Under the pieces are notes generated by a model. That model had not been told where the DNA came from. It did not search any database and saw nothing but the letters and a program-made list of their open reading frames with translations. A stretch of 64,000 bases of DNA. Source: Stichopus chloronotus. Taxonomy: Eukaryota; Echinodermata; Holothuroidea; Aspidochirotida; Stichopodidae. Location: positions 8,861,218 through 8,925,217 of the forward strand of contig CM037837.1 in the NCBI GenBank assembly GCA_021234535.1. Direction: 5' to 3'. Each line of letters opens with the position of its first letter. Position 1 is the first letter of the stretch. The position numbers and the translations under genes were made by a program. Positions 1-12,391 of the stretch are shown one piece after another.

Positions 1-2547
1 CAAATTACTACGAACTATTGAGAAAATTACATGGCCCTAAATATAGACAGTCCCATATCGCTAACAAACGATTGATTAATCTTGCCATATTTTCCACCGT
101 TACACAAACTTTTTCCCTCTAGTCACCCTAGAAAACGTTTCCCCTCTTCACCCCAATCCTGCCACCGGCCAGTCACGTGTACCTATTTCGCGAAATCCAT
201 CAGAGTGATCGCAGTTCGCTACCGTCCTTTCTTGGCCGTGGAGTCGGATGTATTGTTTAATGTTTCTTTTGGTTAACGGAGATAACGGAGGACACCTGGC
301 CGAGAAAACCAACCTTACCTGCTAACTTCAATTATTATATTAGTTTTTGTGAGGTCTCATATGGAATATAATCACTCTCCTAATAGGCATAGTCTCAACT
401 CCATAACGACGGAAGATCACATTTTTGCATCAAGGGAAGAGTTGAATTGCAGAATTATTTCTCCTCCGGGAGGCCAGGTAGACGTTGGTAAATTAGGATG
501 ACATTGTTTTAATCGTTTCGCAAACCTAACTCAAAATTGAGGCAATGATACTAATTCTTTCGTCGGATCTTCGAATTTCTCAAAGGGAACGATAAAGCAA
601 GCCTTGAAAGGAGAGGAGAAAAAAAGAATGGTGACCGTGACATTTATTGGAAAAATATGCTTCCGTTTCGGAAATTTAAGGAAGCAAATCGATTAACCCA
701 ATGTCACCAAGCCGACACGAGCTGGCTGTTGGAGGCACCGACAGTGCATGCGTCCCATGCATGTTGTCTTACGACTTTTCTTGGGCTGGAGGGAGGGGTC
801 TCATTTGTGACACGGGTAAGTTATGTATAATTTCGAAACGATACTTGTGTGCTCGTGTAAGTCTCTATGCTTTGGCATGCAAAGTAAAGTTGAAAAATTC
901 AGCCTGGAGAATTGAAAGAGAAATCGCTGCCGTCTACAGTAGACGTAGCTTCATTTTTCATATCAACAGAATTAACCATACAAGGCATTTACTCGTGTAT
1001 TTGTGTGCGCGCCTTCGAAAATCACCTCAGAATACCTACTGTTTTTGCGTGAAAGTGAGTTATGACGTTACAAGGGTGCACAAAATCCATTGCGGTCCTC
1101 TTGAGTATCTGTGGTACTCTTTGCTTCCCGACAGTACAATCAATAAGACATGATGGCCACAACACGAAAGGAACAAGAAACATAGATACAATACTAAAAG
1201 TGTTACAACAGTGGACTTCGTAAGCAAAAAAAAAAAAAAATCGTCCCCCTTGTCCCTTTCCCCTCCCCTACCCTAGGTCTCCTCGTATTTCTAAGCCGTA
1301 GCTTTCTCTCTCGCTCTCTCTTTGATTGGCGATGTGTGGTACCTGATGACTGATGAGCTTGTTTCGACTTTCCTGCCTCTTGTAAGTGAGCAAACAGCAC
1401 TTCTGTAATTTATCAGGGGAAGCACACTTACGGGAGCAGTCGTGAAAAGGATAGCTTCCAATAAATATAGGGCAGGGTTTCACGTCTGCGCCGTAGAGTG
1501 GTTACTTTAACATTTTGTGGCACCGTAATCAAAGCATAACGTTCAAAATGTTTGTTACGAAAGTCGCAACAGCATTTCAATCCCATCCTCTTTTGACAGC
1601 TAATTACCCATATGATGGAATGAAACGGCATTAAAAAGGAGTTGGAACATTCCACGTTATTCAGAATGATTTTTGGTTATAATTTTCTTTTTTTTAGAAT
1701 AAATCCACGATATGACCTTCGCAAAAGTAAAAACGTAAATCACGTCGCATGTATTAGTCAGAGACTTTCTTACACTGGGTCAGGGACAGCTGACAGTCAT
1801 TTCGAAAATGTTTTGTTTATAGCAGTCTTCTTATCAACGGTCGTAAAAGGATGTCGAAACGAACATGCCAATGCACTTACACTTAAGGAAAGGAAATGAC
1901 TTGAAAATCATTCATATGTGTATTGTGAACTTAAATTGCTGTCCTTTACTGCTGTTGTATGTGTGTGAATATGTGAGAGTGCATCTATGAGAATGACAAT
2001 GGGGGATAGTCTGCGATTCAAATTTCTATGTTTACCGCCTATTTATCCTTGATGTGTGTGTATATGTGTGAATTTTTTTTTTTTTTTTGAAGTTTCAGAT
2101 CATACATTTTCCACAAAAGGTGAGCATGTGAAAAGCTTGTATAGTCTAGACAGCTGTTTTGTTGTGCTTACTTTGAACTTATTGGTACAGAGTTAAGTGT
2201 CACAACGGATGATTTCATAAATCCCTGCTTAAATTGATCGCTTCATCGTAAATGATCTTCATATTACCAGTGTGTTAGTTTTATATGCGTGTGCGTGTAT
2301 GACTGTGTGTGTTGTCAGTTGCTGGTATCTCATCCGTTATGCGTAGTATACAGAGAGGAAATATTGTACTCTGTGCAAGTATTCAAAATGACCCTTAAAT
2401 GGAAGCCCACCATACAACTCTTGAAGTATTTTACCGAATTAGGTGGGTCAGTATAGTCGTTACATGGGAGTACCTCATACAAAGGAAATAGATCACCGAT
2501 TGAGTTTAAAAGGGGTGTCAAAATGTGTGGATTTGCGTTTGTGTGCT
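1..2547. other. No gene recognised
   Basis: AT-rich sequence with a poly-A/CT tract around 1226-1320 and TG-rich stretches near 1950-2080 and 2286-2310. The largest open frame (701-1153, 150 codons) has no recognisable domain and no convincing splice sites. Confidence 0.6.
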
Positions 2548-2726
2548 CTTGCATTCGGGTGGGATCGAGCGCCGAAACAATAGATTTTAGGTCCTCTGTA
2601 GAAAATTCAATTGATTTCTGCGGTCCTCTCAATTAACAATAGAAAGTCTATTGTTAAGGATAGGGTTGAGGAAGAAAAAACAAAAGAAAGCACAATGAGG
2701 TCCTCGGAATGAATGGAAAACAAGCT
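2548..2726 (+). repeat. Repeat B, copy 1 (~180 bp)
   Basis: It shares the full arrangement of the family: CGAAACAATAGATTTTAGG, TCCTCTGTAGAAAATTCAAT, the near-palindrome around AACAATAGA..TCTATTGTT, an A-rich stretch ending AGAAAGCACAATGAGG, and GAATGGAAAACAAGCT. This copy lacks the GAGGACC block before CGAAAC and has one mismatch in the palindrome. TG-rich sequence flanks both sides. Confidence 0.8.
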
Positions 2727-2759
2727 GGGTGTACAAAAGTGTGTAAAAAGTGTGTAACG

Positions 2760-3290
2760 CTTCCGTTCTAGGAGGTATAACTCGAATCAACTTCAAACTT
2801 GATGGGTATGTGCCCTGGTATGGAGCGTAGTGACCGTCCGATTGATAGCGTCATAGGCCGAAGAACCAGCGTCAAAGGTCAGGAGACGAAAAACACATTT
2901 AGCTCTATGTGTGAATGTCCTAGAGTTATTATGTATGTAAAAAAGACGATGAAAAGATTTCTTTGAAGTATCGTTGATGTCAAAGGTTACGTGGTCAAAT
3001 GTCAAATAGGCAAAATGCTCAGAGAAAAGTATGTCACACCCCCACTACCATAAAGTAGACGATAGAAGAATTGTTTCGGAAAATATTGATTACGTCACGA
3101 AGTTAACAGGTCATGAGTTTTAAAGGGCAAATCGGCAAAACTGCTCTGAAAATGTGTGCCGCGATTTCCTACTTGACGGTAAGTCGGATAAAGTTCAAAC
3201 TTGGTAGGTAGGTGTGCGAGTGTAAGATGTAGTATCCACCCACCAGTGACGTCATAGGTCAAGGTCGCGATTATCATAACTCATATCACA
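2760..3290 (+). repeat. Diverged repeat A units
   Basis: Two or three degraded units with the family phrase 'cttcaaacttg(a/g)tgggt' or 'gttcaaacttggtaggtagg', each followed by a GTCAAAGGTCA or GTCATAGGTCAAGGTC motif (about 2869-2881, 2980, 3252). The match to the arrays further right is clear but eroded. Confidence 0.5.
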
Positions 3291-4984
3291 GTGTAGTATA
3301 GGTATTAAATAGTATCGGCATGACTTTTTAGATCTTTTAATGACTGAGACACAATATTTTATTCTATGCAACCATGTTCTGGGCTGAGTCTCGTAGAAAT
3401 TTGTCTCGTAGAAATTTTAATTTCCATGCGTTAGCCATACGTTCATTCAGTCAGTATCTTTTACAGTCATATGTATACTATAGACAAGAATTCGAGATGT
3501 TCACGTAATGTAGAGAAAACGCCTAGTTTGACAGCGGATCTGAGGAATTCTTTGACGCGCACACGATTTCGGGGGATACGTTTGACGCTATCCGATTTCT
3601 ATCAGCACGAGTGGATGCTTGAAAGAATTTGTGCCTTGTTCACAGGAAACGTGTACGCGGTGGCAGTATATCAGACCACTAAATAAGTCTGAATATTCAG
3701 CATGTTCGTCTATCCACATCTTAATTGCAATCTCAATCATATATACAACTCAACGCGGTTCGGGGTATGGAATGATTACGGAATACGAAAGGACGGCGGT
3801 TGCAACTCCGTGGATTGCCTACTTCTTGGTGTTGTTTAAACTCTTGATGAAAAGTCCATATGACGTAAAAATTCACAATGTAGAGATCGTGTCGTACATA
3901 AACACAAACGCACTTTTCAGCTCTTTTCTTTATCTGTATAGTGTACTATACAGTGTAGAGTCCTCTCTTCTGAAGCCCTCACATGCCGACGTGTTGTTGT
4001 TTCATGAATATTCAAAGGGGTCAGGTAAAGAAGAAGAACATTCTACGGTTGGGAAATGGCTCAACTCCTTGATTCTGAATAAAAGTATCACATTAGTCAC
4101 ATTGTCACATCATCTCACTACTTTTTGCTCAACATCTTGGTTGTGATGAAATTACTCATTTCAAGGTGTTGGTGTTTATTTTATTGTTTCGTACAAAGCG
4201 TTGCGCTATCATCTTCCGTTCCCCGACTCGTGAAATGGAAGAGATTTATGTTCCTGTTTGGCCGCTTCTCAAGTCAGATATGTAACTCTGGATAGCAAAA
4301 TTCAGATAACTGTCATTGGATGTGGCGTTATAAGTAGTTGAGCTTGTTTTCATTTTCGTTGACCCAATCCGGGGGTATTCGAAGAAATAAATTAACTTCT
4401 GAATGGCAATTACGCTAAGTTGTTGGTTCATTTGTCATTTTGCCCCTGCCCGGATCCTTATGTTACCACTGTTATAACTTTACGTGTAGTAATGTTTTCA
4501 TGGCTAGGGAGAACGATGAAGGGAAATTGGATACTATCCTCCTTGATGATGAGGAGTGCTGTCGTGGGATAGTGACCCTGAAGATGCTCTTTCCGACTTT
4601 CTTTGACCCGGATTTTAATGGGTATTCATGGGATGAAGAAATGATGGAGTGCACATCAGTCTCGCAGTCGCTCATGCTACAGCGTTTACTTAATGGTACC
4701 TGTGTCTTGCAAGCGTCTGATTCAACAATGTTATTCGCACCTACAACGGATCAATTTTCAGCCTATTCGTGGCGTAACCGTTGCCCTTTATTTGAAAAAT
4801 AATAAATTACAAATTTACGGCACTCGCAAGGGGCTTTTAGCGAGAGAATGTTTTTGAGGATGCAACCATTTCTGACGTCACACAGACGACAATGAGTTTT
4901 GGATGAATGTTGTACTTCAGATGCATGGTTTTCTCGCTTCGTCTTCATAGGAGACTAGTTTGAGGGAATATTAATTTACTTTCA
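3291..4984. other. No gene proven; one unassigned open frame at 4440-4802
   Basis: The 120-codon plus-strand frame at 4440-4802 (MPLPGSLCYHCYNF... to ...NRCPLFEK) has fairly even composition and several Cys, Asp and Glu residues. I recognise no family. The open frame at 3619-4146 (175 codons) also looks random. Confidence 0.35.
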
Positions 4985-5510
4985 CAAGCATGCATGAATC
5001 TCACTGTGCATCAACATCACGTGTCGCGGCTCACTCCACATCACAACAACCACACACTGCTCGCCACTGTGCTTTATTACCACGAGGTTAGGAGCTGCTG
5101 TTCACCGAGCATCATTACCAAACTGTTGCTCTCTATCCACAAAATGCTGACCACTGTTCTTCGACAGTTTTTCACATAACCACAAACTGCTGATCACTGC
5201 ACCTGAAGTAGTTGCCTCACGCTGCATAAATTCAACGAGCTACTCCTCACTGTGCATCATAACCTCAAGCTGCTGCTCACTGAGCATCATTACCAAATAC
5301 TTTTGCTCTTTCTGCATCATTGCCACGACCTGCTACCCACTGTGCCTGCAGCTTCTGCTCACACTGCATAATTGCAACTTGCTTCTCCTCACTGTGCATC
5401 GTTACCACAAGTTGATGCTCACTGTGCATCACTGACAAGAGCTTATGCTCACTATCCATAATTGCCGTGAGCTGCTGCGCAACGTACATCATTCCAAGCT
5501 AATGCTTGCT
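4985..5510. repeat. Degenerate 30-bp minisatellite
   Basis: The unit is close to TCACTGTGCATCATTACCAC plus 10 bases such as AAGCTGCTGC. Three consecutive units between about 5399 and 5488 are exactly 30 bp; units to the left are more diverged and variable in length. On the minus strand 5277-5492 stays open and reads as 10-residue repeats (for example MDSEHKLLSV, MHSEHQLVVT, MHSEEKQVAI). Confidence 0.75.
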
Positions 5511-8500
5511 TGTTATAGTTTGGCTCGTTCATAAATCGGACGAAGCAGGAGAATAATTCAAGAAAAAAGTGTATTGTCATTCATTTTATGGAGCATGTAT
5601 TTAATTTCTGTAATATAATGTGCATATGTACATTATGAAAATGGTCAGGAGAAGTGTATAGAAGACACTCACTCAGAGATGCCGAACGAGAAACCGTCAC
5701 GGTCTTGACAAAGCACAGTAAAAGAAATTGTTAATATAGAAGGAAATAATACCAACAATCCCATGTTATCTCCCCGCAAAGTTAACACAAGTAAACACAT
5801 GCTTGTCAATGATATAAACAAAGTAGAATCTTACAAATATGTACCATATTCTTCAAAAAAAAAAACTTCTCTTCATTTCTTCAGTGAAATTATTATGCGA
5901 AAGATGAGTTACGAAAGATGCGTTATTTGAATTTATGAAAGTGTGGGTGAACAAATAAGTCATAAACAACAAATAACTGAATTTCTATCTTCGAGAAACG
6001 CATGCCTTGAAAAGATGGCCACTGCCATTACTTCTTTTGAATAATCTATCATTCTGTGTAGACAAATATTAGTTTTAATAATTGTGATTGGTTTCTGTAA
6101 AACAAACATCCTATCTCCCTTTAAATCGACCTAAAAGTACAAACGTATGGCAATATGTAAATTTTGCGAAAGAAGAGTAGGCATAATTTAAATGGTCTCA
6201 AACCCTCATTGGCACTTTAAGTTCACATTCAGTTGTCACCCAGTTGTTCTATCTGTCACTTCATCTTTCATTTCGTTGCATGGTGCATCAGCTTAAAGGA
6301 GAAGGAAAGTCAGGACTTTTTCCACTGTTAACTGAGAGACTAAGATGTGTTGAACACCATCACCAAATTTCATTCAAATATGTTGCTTCCATTCCGAGAT
6401 ATTGCAATTTTCATGTTCATCAAAATTAATCACGAACGCTGCCATTCTGAGATTGTGATGACGTAACCTGAGAGCATGGGATCGAAAACTTCTTGTTTTT
6501 CTTTCTACTTCATCGTCAATATATACTTTTAACAGTTATGCGTAGAATCAAATCAGAGTATTGATGATTTAACTATTGCATGATACACATCACTGAGTTG
6601 TTCTTTTCAAAATGTGTACAAGTGTATGGAAATTATCTGTAAATAAAACAAAGAAATATATTAAAATTCCTGCTATTAGTGGTTATGTGACATCATAATT
6701 AAAACTTACTCAAGTGGTTTTACATTCAACGTATGCAAAATGGCAGCAGCCTTCTCTGAATTTCAAAAATGTGTAACTATTTTGATAGAAAACAGTAGTT
6801 TTGAATGAAACGTTAGGAACATGTTCCTCAAACACTTCTGCCTCATTTTCATAAATATATTCCCAATATTATCACTAAAAGGACACAAATGCAAAATTTG
6901 TATATAGCTATCTAAAATAGTTCCATGATCTGACATTGTATCAGACGTGCTATATAAAGAGTTTGACACTTTCCTTCCTAGGTTCCGGAAGTTATATAAC
7001 GCACCTGAGGTCTACATTTCTTTCATCTGGTCCCTCTATATACGTTACCGGATGTAACGATTGACGGGATCCTCGTTCACCAACACCTGTAGATCTCTGT
7101 GGCAGAAGGCATCCAGGCTCACCCCGATACACTTGAAACGTTGGTTGCAACCTTCCTGAGACCTCGTCGTTGCACGACTCATAAACTCTTGCAAGGTCAC
7201 AAACAACAGAAACTTAAAGGGGATGCAAGATCCTCCTGATGTTTTCTAATAACATCCATCATGGGGTGAGGACGCGTGGACCGCAGTTTGTTACTTCGAT
7301 GATGGTAGCGCTGTGCTCCGTGTGCAATGTGGAAGTAGCAGCCTGGCACCCTCGTTCATAGTAGAAATCAAATCATTCTGGGAAACATATGAAAATTTTC
7401 TTTCAAAGACGAAGGCCATGTGTGATTCCACATAACTTTGAAGTGAATGGTATCACATCACGTTTCTTTCATCAATGGCTAACTCTATTCCTGAGCTTTC
7501 AGTTCGTTAGGACAATTGGATCATACTCAGACATATAGTCAGATAAACAAAAAAAAAAGGCACAGTCCGCATTAAGCACCAAACCAGGCCGCTGCTCCCT
7601 GCACCAAACCAACAATGAAAGACCTACTGTTCACTATCACCCAGAGGCAGATAAGAATCGAAGCCTAATAATGATAGCAACAGGTCTACGTATTCTTAGA
7701 AATGAAAACACTGTCGAAAATGTGGAACAGGTTCATCCAACATGGCAGTGTTACGTGTTGGTGTACTTTGGTGTTTTATGGTGCAATAAACTGGAAGTAA
7801 ACAAAGAGTTTTGTGGAACTAACAACAAAAATAAACGAACATGGCATTGTTGCTCCCTGTGGTAAACAACGTCAGATGCACACCCCGTTCCTTTAAGACC
7901 TTTTTGGGGGGATTGACTTACACTGCCAACATCGGAGGCGCTAAACGAATGACCGTCTGAAGGGCGTTTGCATAAACACATCATAAATTAGGCTTTGAAG
8001 CTTGCTTGAAGGTCAGCTATATCTTTTCTCGGGGACAGGTTTAGTTGACGAGCAAAGTGAAAGATGGCAGAGTAATGCGGGCTGTTTATGCCAACTCCAG
8101 TAGCAGGCTTCACGCAAACCAAAACTAGGTGTCAGGACGTGTTGACTCCTCATCTCAGCTCTTTCGCTAAAGGTACATCGAAATGAAAAATTATTTGTTA
8201 GGTGGAATGTTCTTCGAGCTATACGTCATCCTATCATTGCTGCTTTGGGCTTCTTGTTAAAAAAGGGGTAACAGCAATATTATGAGAAGATTTATAGCTG
8301 CAGGAAGAATGTTTAGGTCCAATCCCCATTGTCATCAATCAACAAGGTAAAAACGACATTAACCAAATCGTTAAGGAGATTTGACAAGCTGAGGCATTTT
8401 ACATGACGATAATGTTCGTAAGAGAATCAGTCGATGGCGACCAAGAGAGAGATCTTACCATCGGCACGAACGTATTCGAACAACAAATTGAATGTTCTAA

Positions 8501-9142
8501 TTAACTCGGCAATCATTACCGTGTTATTGTAACTGGTCCCCAGAAAAACGGCATACATGTGAAACGAGAAATATATGTATTTGGTCCTTCATTTACTAAT
8601 CGTAAAGCCATAACGGGGATACTGTAAAAAGGCCATATGAATTAAAAGAAAAATTATGGAAGTCAAATATATGTTTGTGGGTGTCTCGGAATGTCTCAAG
8701 TGGTGAGAAATGATCGATGCACTTGTACACTCACGACCCGGACCCACTTTCACCGTTAGGTACCGTATACCTCTGTATGGAGTATCTCAGCTGTGTGATA
8801 TGCCTCATCATAGCTGTAGCAGATGACATAGCTTTGCAGTTATCAAAGAGCTCGTTCCATTGGTACTGAATTACAAGGTATACCTTCTGTCCCAAATGTA
8901 TGAATTCTGGACTCCCAGCTCTTCCCACAATGTGCATCACGGAACCTTTGGATCCGGGTAGCAAATTTCAACTTCGTCAATTTTCAAAGTTTGACATCGA
9001 CGGTCGGGCATACTTGTCAAGGAGTTGCTTTGTTAGAATGCCGATCCAAACCTTACTACCAAAGGTCAGGAATACCTCCGATCATGTGGCAACAATGTTC
9101 ACAGTACCTGTCAGTGTCAGTAATAGGCAGGACACTCGCAAA
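5511..9142. other. Intergenic; one GC-richer island at about 7040-7440
   Basis: Mostly AT-rich with no recognisable gene. The 7040-7440 island is richer in GC and CG and holds protein-like open frames on both strands: a minus-strand one ending at TAA 7045-7047 (a possible last exon upstream to about 7187), and a plus-strand one ending ETYENFLSKTKAMCDST near 7430. Neither is assigned. Confidence 0.4.
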
Positions 9143-9355
9143 ACAAAAGAGTGACATCCACTAAACAAAAAAGAAGAAAAAGTGTGCTCAGGGATCACTC
9201 GCAATAACACTAACTTTCATCGGAAATGGAGTGACTTTTCACTCCAAAAAGAGCAATATTTCATACACGTGGAATGAAATATCACTCCATTTGAGGTGAC
9301 TTTTCCCGAGTTCAACCTGAGCACGATCGTTTTGGAGTGAATGTTACTCTTTTGT
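9143..9355. mobile_element. MITE-like element with ~20-bp inverted ends
   Basis: The left end ACAAAAGAGTGACATCCACT and the inverted right end ACAAAAGAGTAACATTCACT agree at 18 of 20 positions, 213 bp apart. The interior is rich in GAGTGA/TCACTC words (for example GGAGTGACTTTTCACTCC). The similarity may extend a few bases outward; I see no clear target duplication. Confidence 0.5.
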
Positions 9356-12192
9356 GTTAAGGGAGTATGATAAAGGATAGAAAAGGGTGTAGTAAGGATT
9401 AGGTTTTGCATCATCATCGTTTGAAAGCATATTTCGCTGACATGTCAAGGTTACGTCAAGTAAACTCTACGAATATTCATCCGGGGCACGCCTGGCTGAA
9501 TGCACGTAACAAACAAGTAACACGTGGAATATATAGCAATACTTTAAAAGAGAACAAGACATGTTTATTGTTGATATGCTCTAAAGGGTAAGGTCAGAGG
9601 GATCAGGAATAGGGAATATGGTGGAAAACCTGCAGCCGTTTTTAATAAATTGTTCAAATTATTTGGTGAAAATTACATCTCCCTTTGTATTTTTTTTTTA
9701 CGTATTTGTTCACTTTCGTTATATTCTATGATTCCGTATAACTGTGTCGATTTGTAAGCAGCACTGATTTATGAACGCAAAATATGTTGAAATAGGTGAT
9801 ACTAATGCTGCTGTGGAATTGCTTCATCTCAATTCTCATAGCATTTTCTTCATTACAACCACATTACAGAAAAGAAGAAACTTTTTAACATGAAATTTTC
9901 TTCTCCTTTATAAGCTTGCCCTAGAGGTTTCCTCAGCAAATAAGAGACACGACTTTTAAAACGAATTCTCGAATCTGTTTTTTGTTGTTTTGTTTTGCTT
10001 ATGCAAATTAAACTAATTTTTTGCAACACTTCTTTTTGCCTGCAACGAAAAACTCACATAATTCCATACACTTTGGAATAAGTTGTGTACACTTATTTCA
10101 ACACTTTCAACCTAAAGCCTAAGCAGTTCGCCGAATTTAATATAGTTGGCGTTAATCTACGGTTTCCTATAGAGTTTCAGTATGGAGAAGATACAATCAA
10201 CATAAAGATTATATACAGACTATATACAAACGATAATGTGTTGTTTTACTTTTTCCTCATGACTTAAATGTGCCCTAGATCAATAAATGGTGGCGATCTT
10301 TCTTCTCGGATTTTCACTAAAAGCTTCTAAGCTTCTAAGATCCATGAGTGAACTTGACAACTCAGCTCATATTGGATTGGTAAGAGGGTAAGTAAGGACA
10401 AGCATTTTCATTTATAGACACACTTAGCGACATGCTTTTCAACTGACGAAATCTGCTATTTTCAAGCCAACTTTTACAATTTGCAACAAGTCTTTTCTGT
10501 GAAGCTTGAAAGTCTCTTTTTATGAGAATTTTGTAGACCAATAGGTTTGTTTTTTTTTCTGCCAATGTTCTAGAATACCATCAAGACGATCCGTCGGCAG
10601 AGCTTCATCACTTGTTTACAACGTTCATGTGATTAGCCTCATTTTCATGATTTGCTTTGTTGTTTCAAACGATAATTGGGTCCCTCGTGGACTGATTATC
10701 CTAAAAAGAAGGAATGCAGCAGCCTCCCACGTAGGAATAGCTCCGTTGCGAGTTATTGCCCGTTCGGAAGAATTTATACCTTGACGCAAATTGGTTTGAT
10801 TAAGTTAAAAAATCAGTGATCAATTGGAGGTATTCATTGAAGGCTGACAGTCCTTAGTGAATAGTGTAACTGTGTGCGAGGAGGAGGGGAGGGTAAGAGG
10901 TACCCATAAACTGGATATTATGTGAAACTAAGTGTACCCCCCTCCCCTCCACCTTGACAAGCGTGGACACTGACCAGTCTATTGGAATTGACTAAGAAAA
11001 TTATCCATAAACTACGGTAATTTGTAATAGGTGCATACCTCAAGGTGCGAACAATGAGTCTGTTTTCTCATTTGATGGGTTCGCCACGCGCAGCGACGCA
11101 AACCGAAACCACTTTATTTTCGTAAAATTGTTGATGTTTGCCTACATTATATATACGTCTGTCAACACATGGAGCGGATCTTCGGCGCTTTCGATACACC
11201 CTCGGTGACCCCTGGTTCCTCTGACGGTGGCCATTACAGCCCCGACGATTAATTTCTGGCCGACGACGTGTCTATGGGATTTCTAGGGAACAAGTTAAAA
11301 AAATTGTCTGGCTTAATTTTGGGAAAGGTGGCTTGATGGATAACAGCCGCTTACCTTAAGGACTACATTTCGATGTAGTTGGGTCTAACCCAGAGAGGTG
11401 TTTAATGTTCCAAGGTTTGGTCGAAGTATCGACACCTGATCTGGGAGAACGACGCACTCTGTAGGTCGGTGAAGTTTGTTTTCGCTCTTCGAGTATTTGC
11501 AGGAACTGCTTCAGCGCACGTTAGTGTAACAATAACCCGGTATCAACAACGCAAGATGGGGGGCTCAACTGTTTAAAGTCTTACTTGCTGTCAATGATAC
11601 TTTCTTAGTTCTATTCGAAGACCAACTCGGCCACCCCTGGTTTGACCACGGAGTCGCCATCTTGGTTTGACAATGTTGAACGTTTCAAGACCATCTGGGT
11701 TAGGCCTGGACGTCAGTAACTAATGACTGCCATTCATGTGTATACTTAAACTGGTTGAGTTATCGTTGCATTCTCTATAAGTGAACAAAATTAATACTGC
11801 GTTAATCATTGTACTATACCAATAACATTGTCAACTTTGTTTTCTGCAATGAAGAGAGGGGAGGGGGAAAAGTTACCGTGACGAGGTAATAATTTCTCGA
11901 AAGCCTTTGCAATCGTGTATGGGTTGTAGGCCTACGTCGCTTTCGTGTTTTGTGTGAGTTCGTGCATGTGCGCGCCCACCCGTCCGCGTGTGTGTTTGGA
12001 AACCATTTATAAACCATTTGTTTATATACCATTTATAGATTTTGCACAATATGAGCAAGAAGGGAAACTTCTTGAAGAGAAATCATAGGCATCTACGTGG
12101 AAGAACAAGAAAGCTTCTTTATTTGATGCAGGTCAAAGGTCCTCTGGGGTCGCTGTATAAATATTCAGAAACAAGCGTACCACATCACACAA
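9356..12192. other. Intergenic; GC-richer patch with a 27-codon ORF at 11169-11252
   Basis: The patch 11050-11720 is richer in CG dinucleotides. The small ORF at 11169-11252 begins MERIFGAFDTPS and ends DGGHYSPDD, preceded by a TATATATA stretch at about 11150. No other feature recognised. Confidence 0.35.
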
Positions 12193-12207
12193 ACACACAC
12201 ACACACA
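12193..12207 (+). repeat. (CA)n microsatellite beside repeat B copy 2
   Basis: Pure CA dinucleotides abutting the AGCTTTG end of repeat B. Confidence 0.9.
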
Positions 12208-12391
12208 GCTTTGTTTTCCATTCATTCCGAGGACCCCATTGTGCTTTCTTTTGTTTTTGCTTCCTCAACAATAACCTTGATAATAGACTGTCTATTGTTA
12301 ATCTTGAGAGGACCAGAGAAATCTACTGAATTTTCTACAGAGGACCTAAAATCTATTGTTTCGGTCCTCGATAACCCACCCGAAAACAAGG
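12207..12391 (-). repeat. Repeat B, copy 2 (inverted)
   Basis: Reverse-complement copy starting AGCTTTGTTTTCCATTCATT and ending CCCGAAAACAAGG. It is preceded by a (CA)n tract at 12193-12207 and followed by a CA/CG-rich stretch, the same flank arrangement as the other copies. Confidence 0.85.

Noticed and set aside
701..1153. 150-codon plus-strand frame
   Set aside because: No recognisable domain, biased composition typical of random AT-rich frames, and no supporting splice or promoter signals.
3619..4146. 175-codon plus-strand frame, longest outside the two genes apart from IQCD exon 3
   Set aside because: Composition looks random and nothing around it supports a gene.
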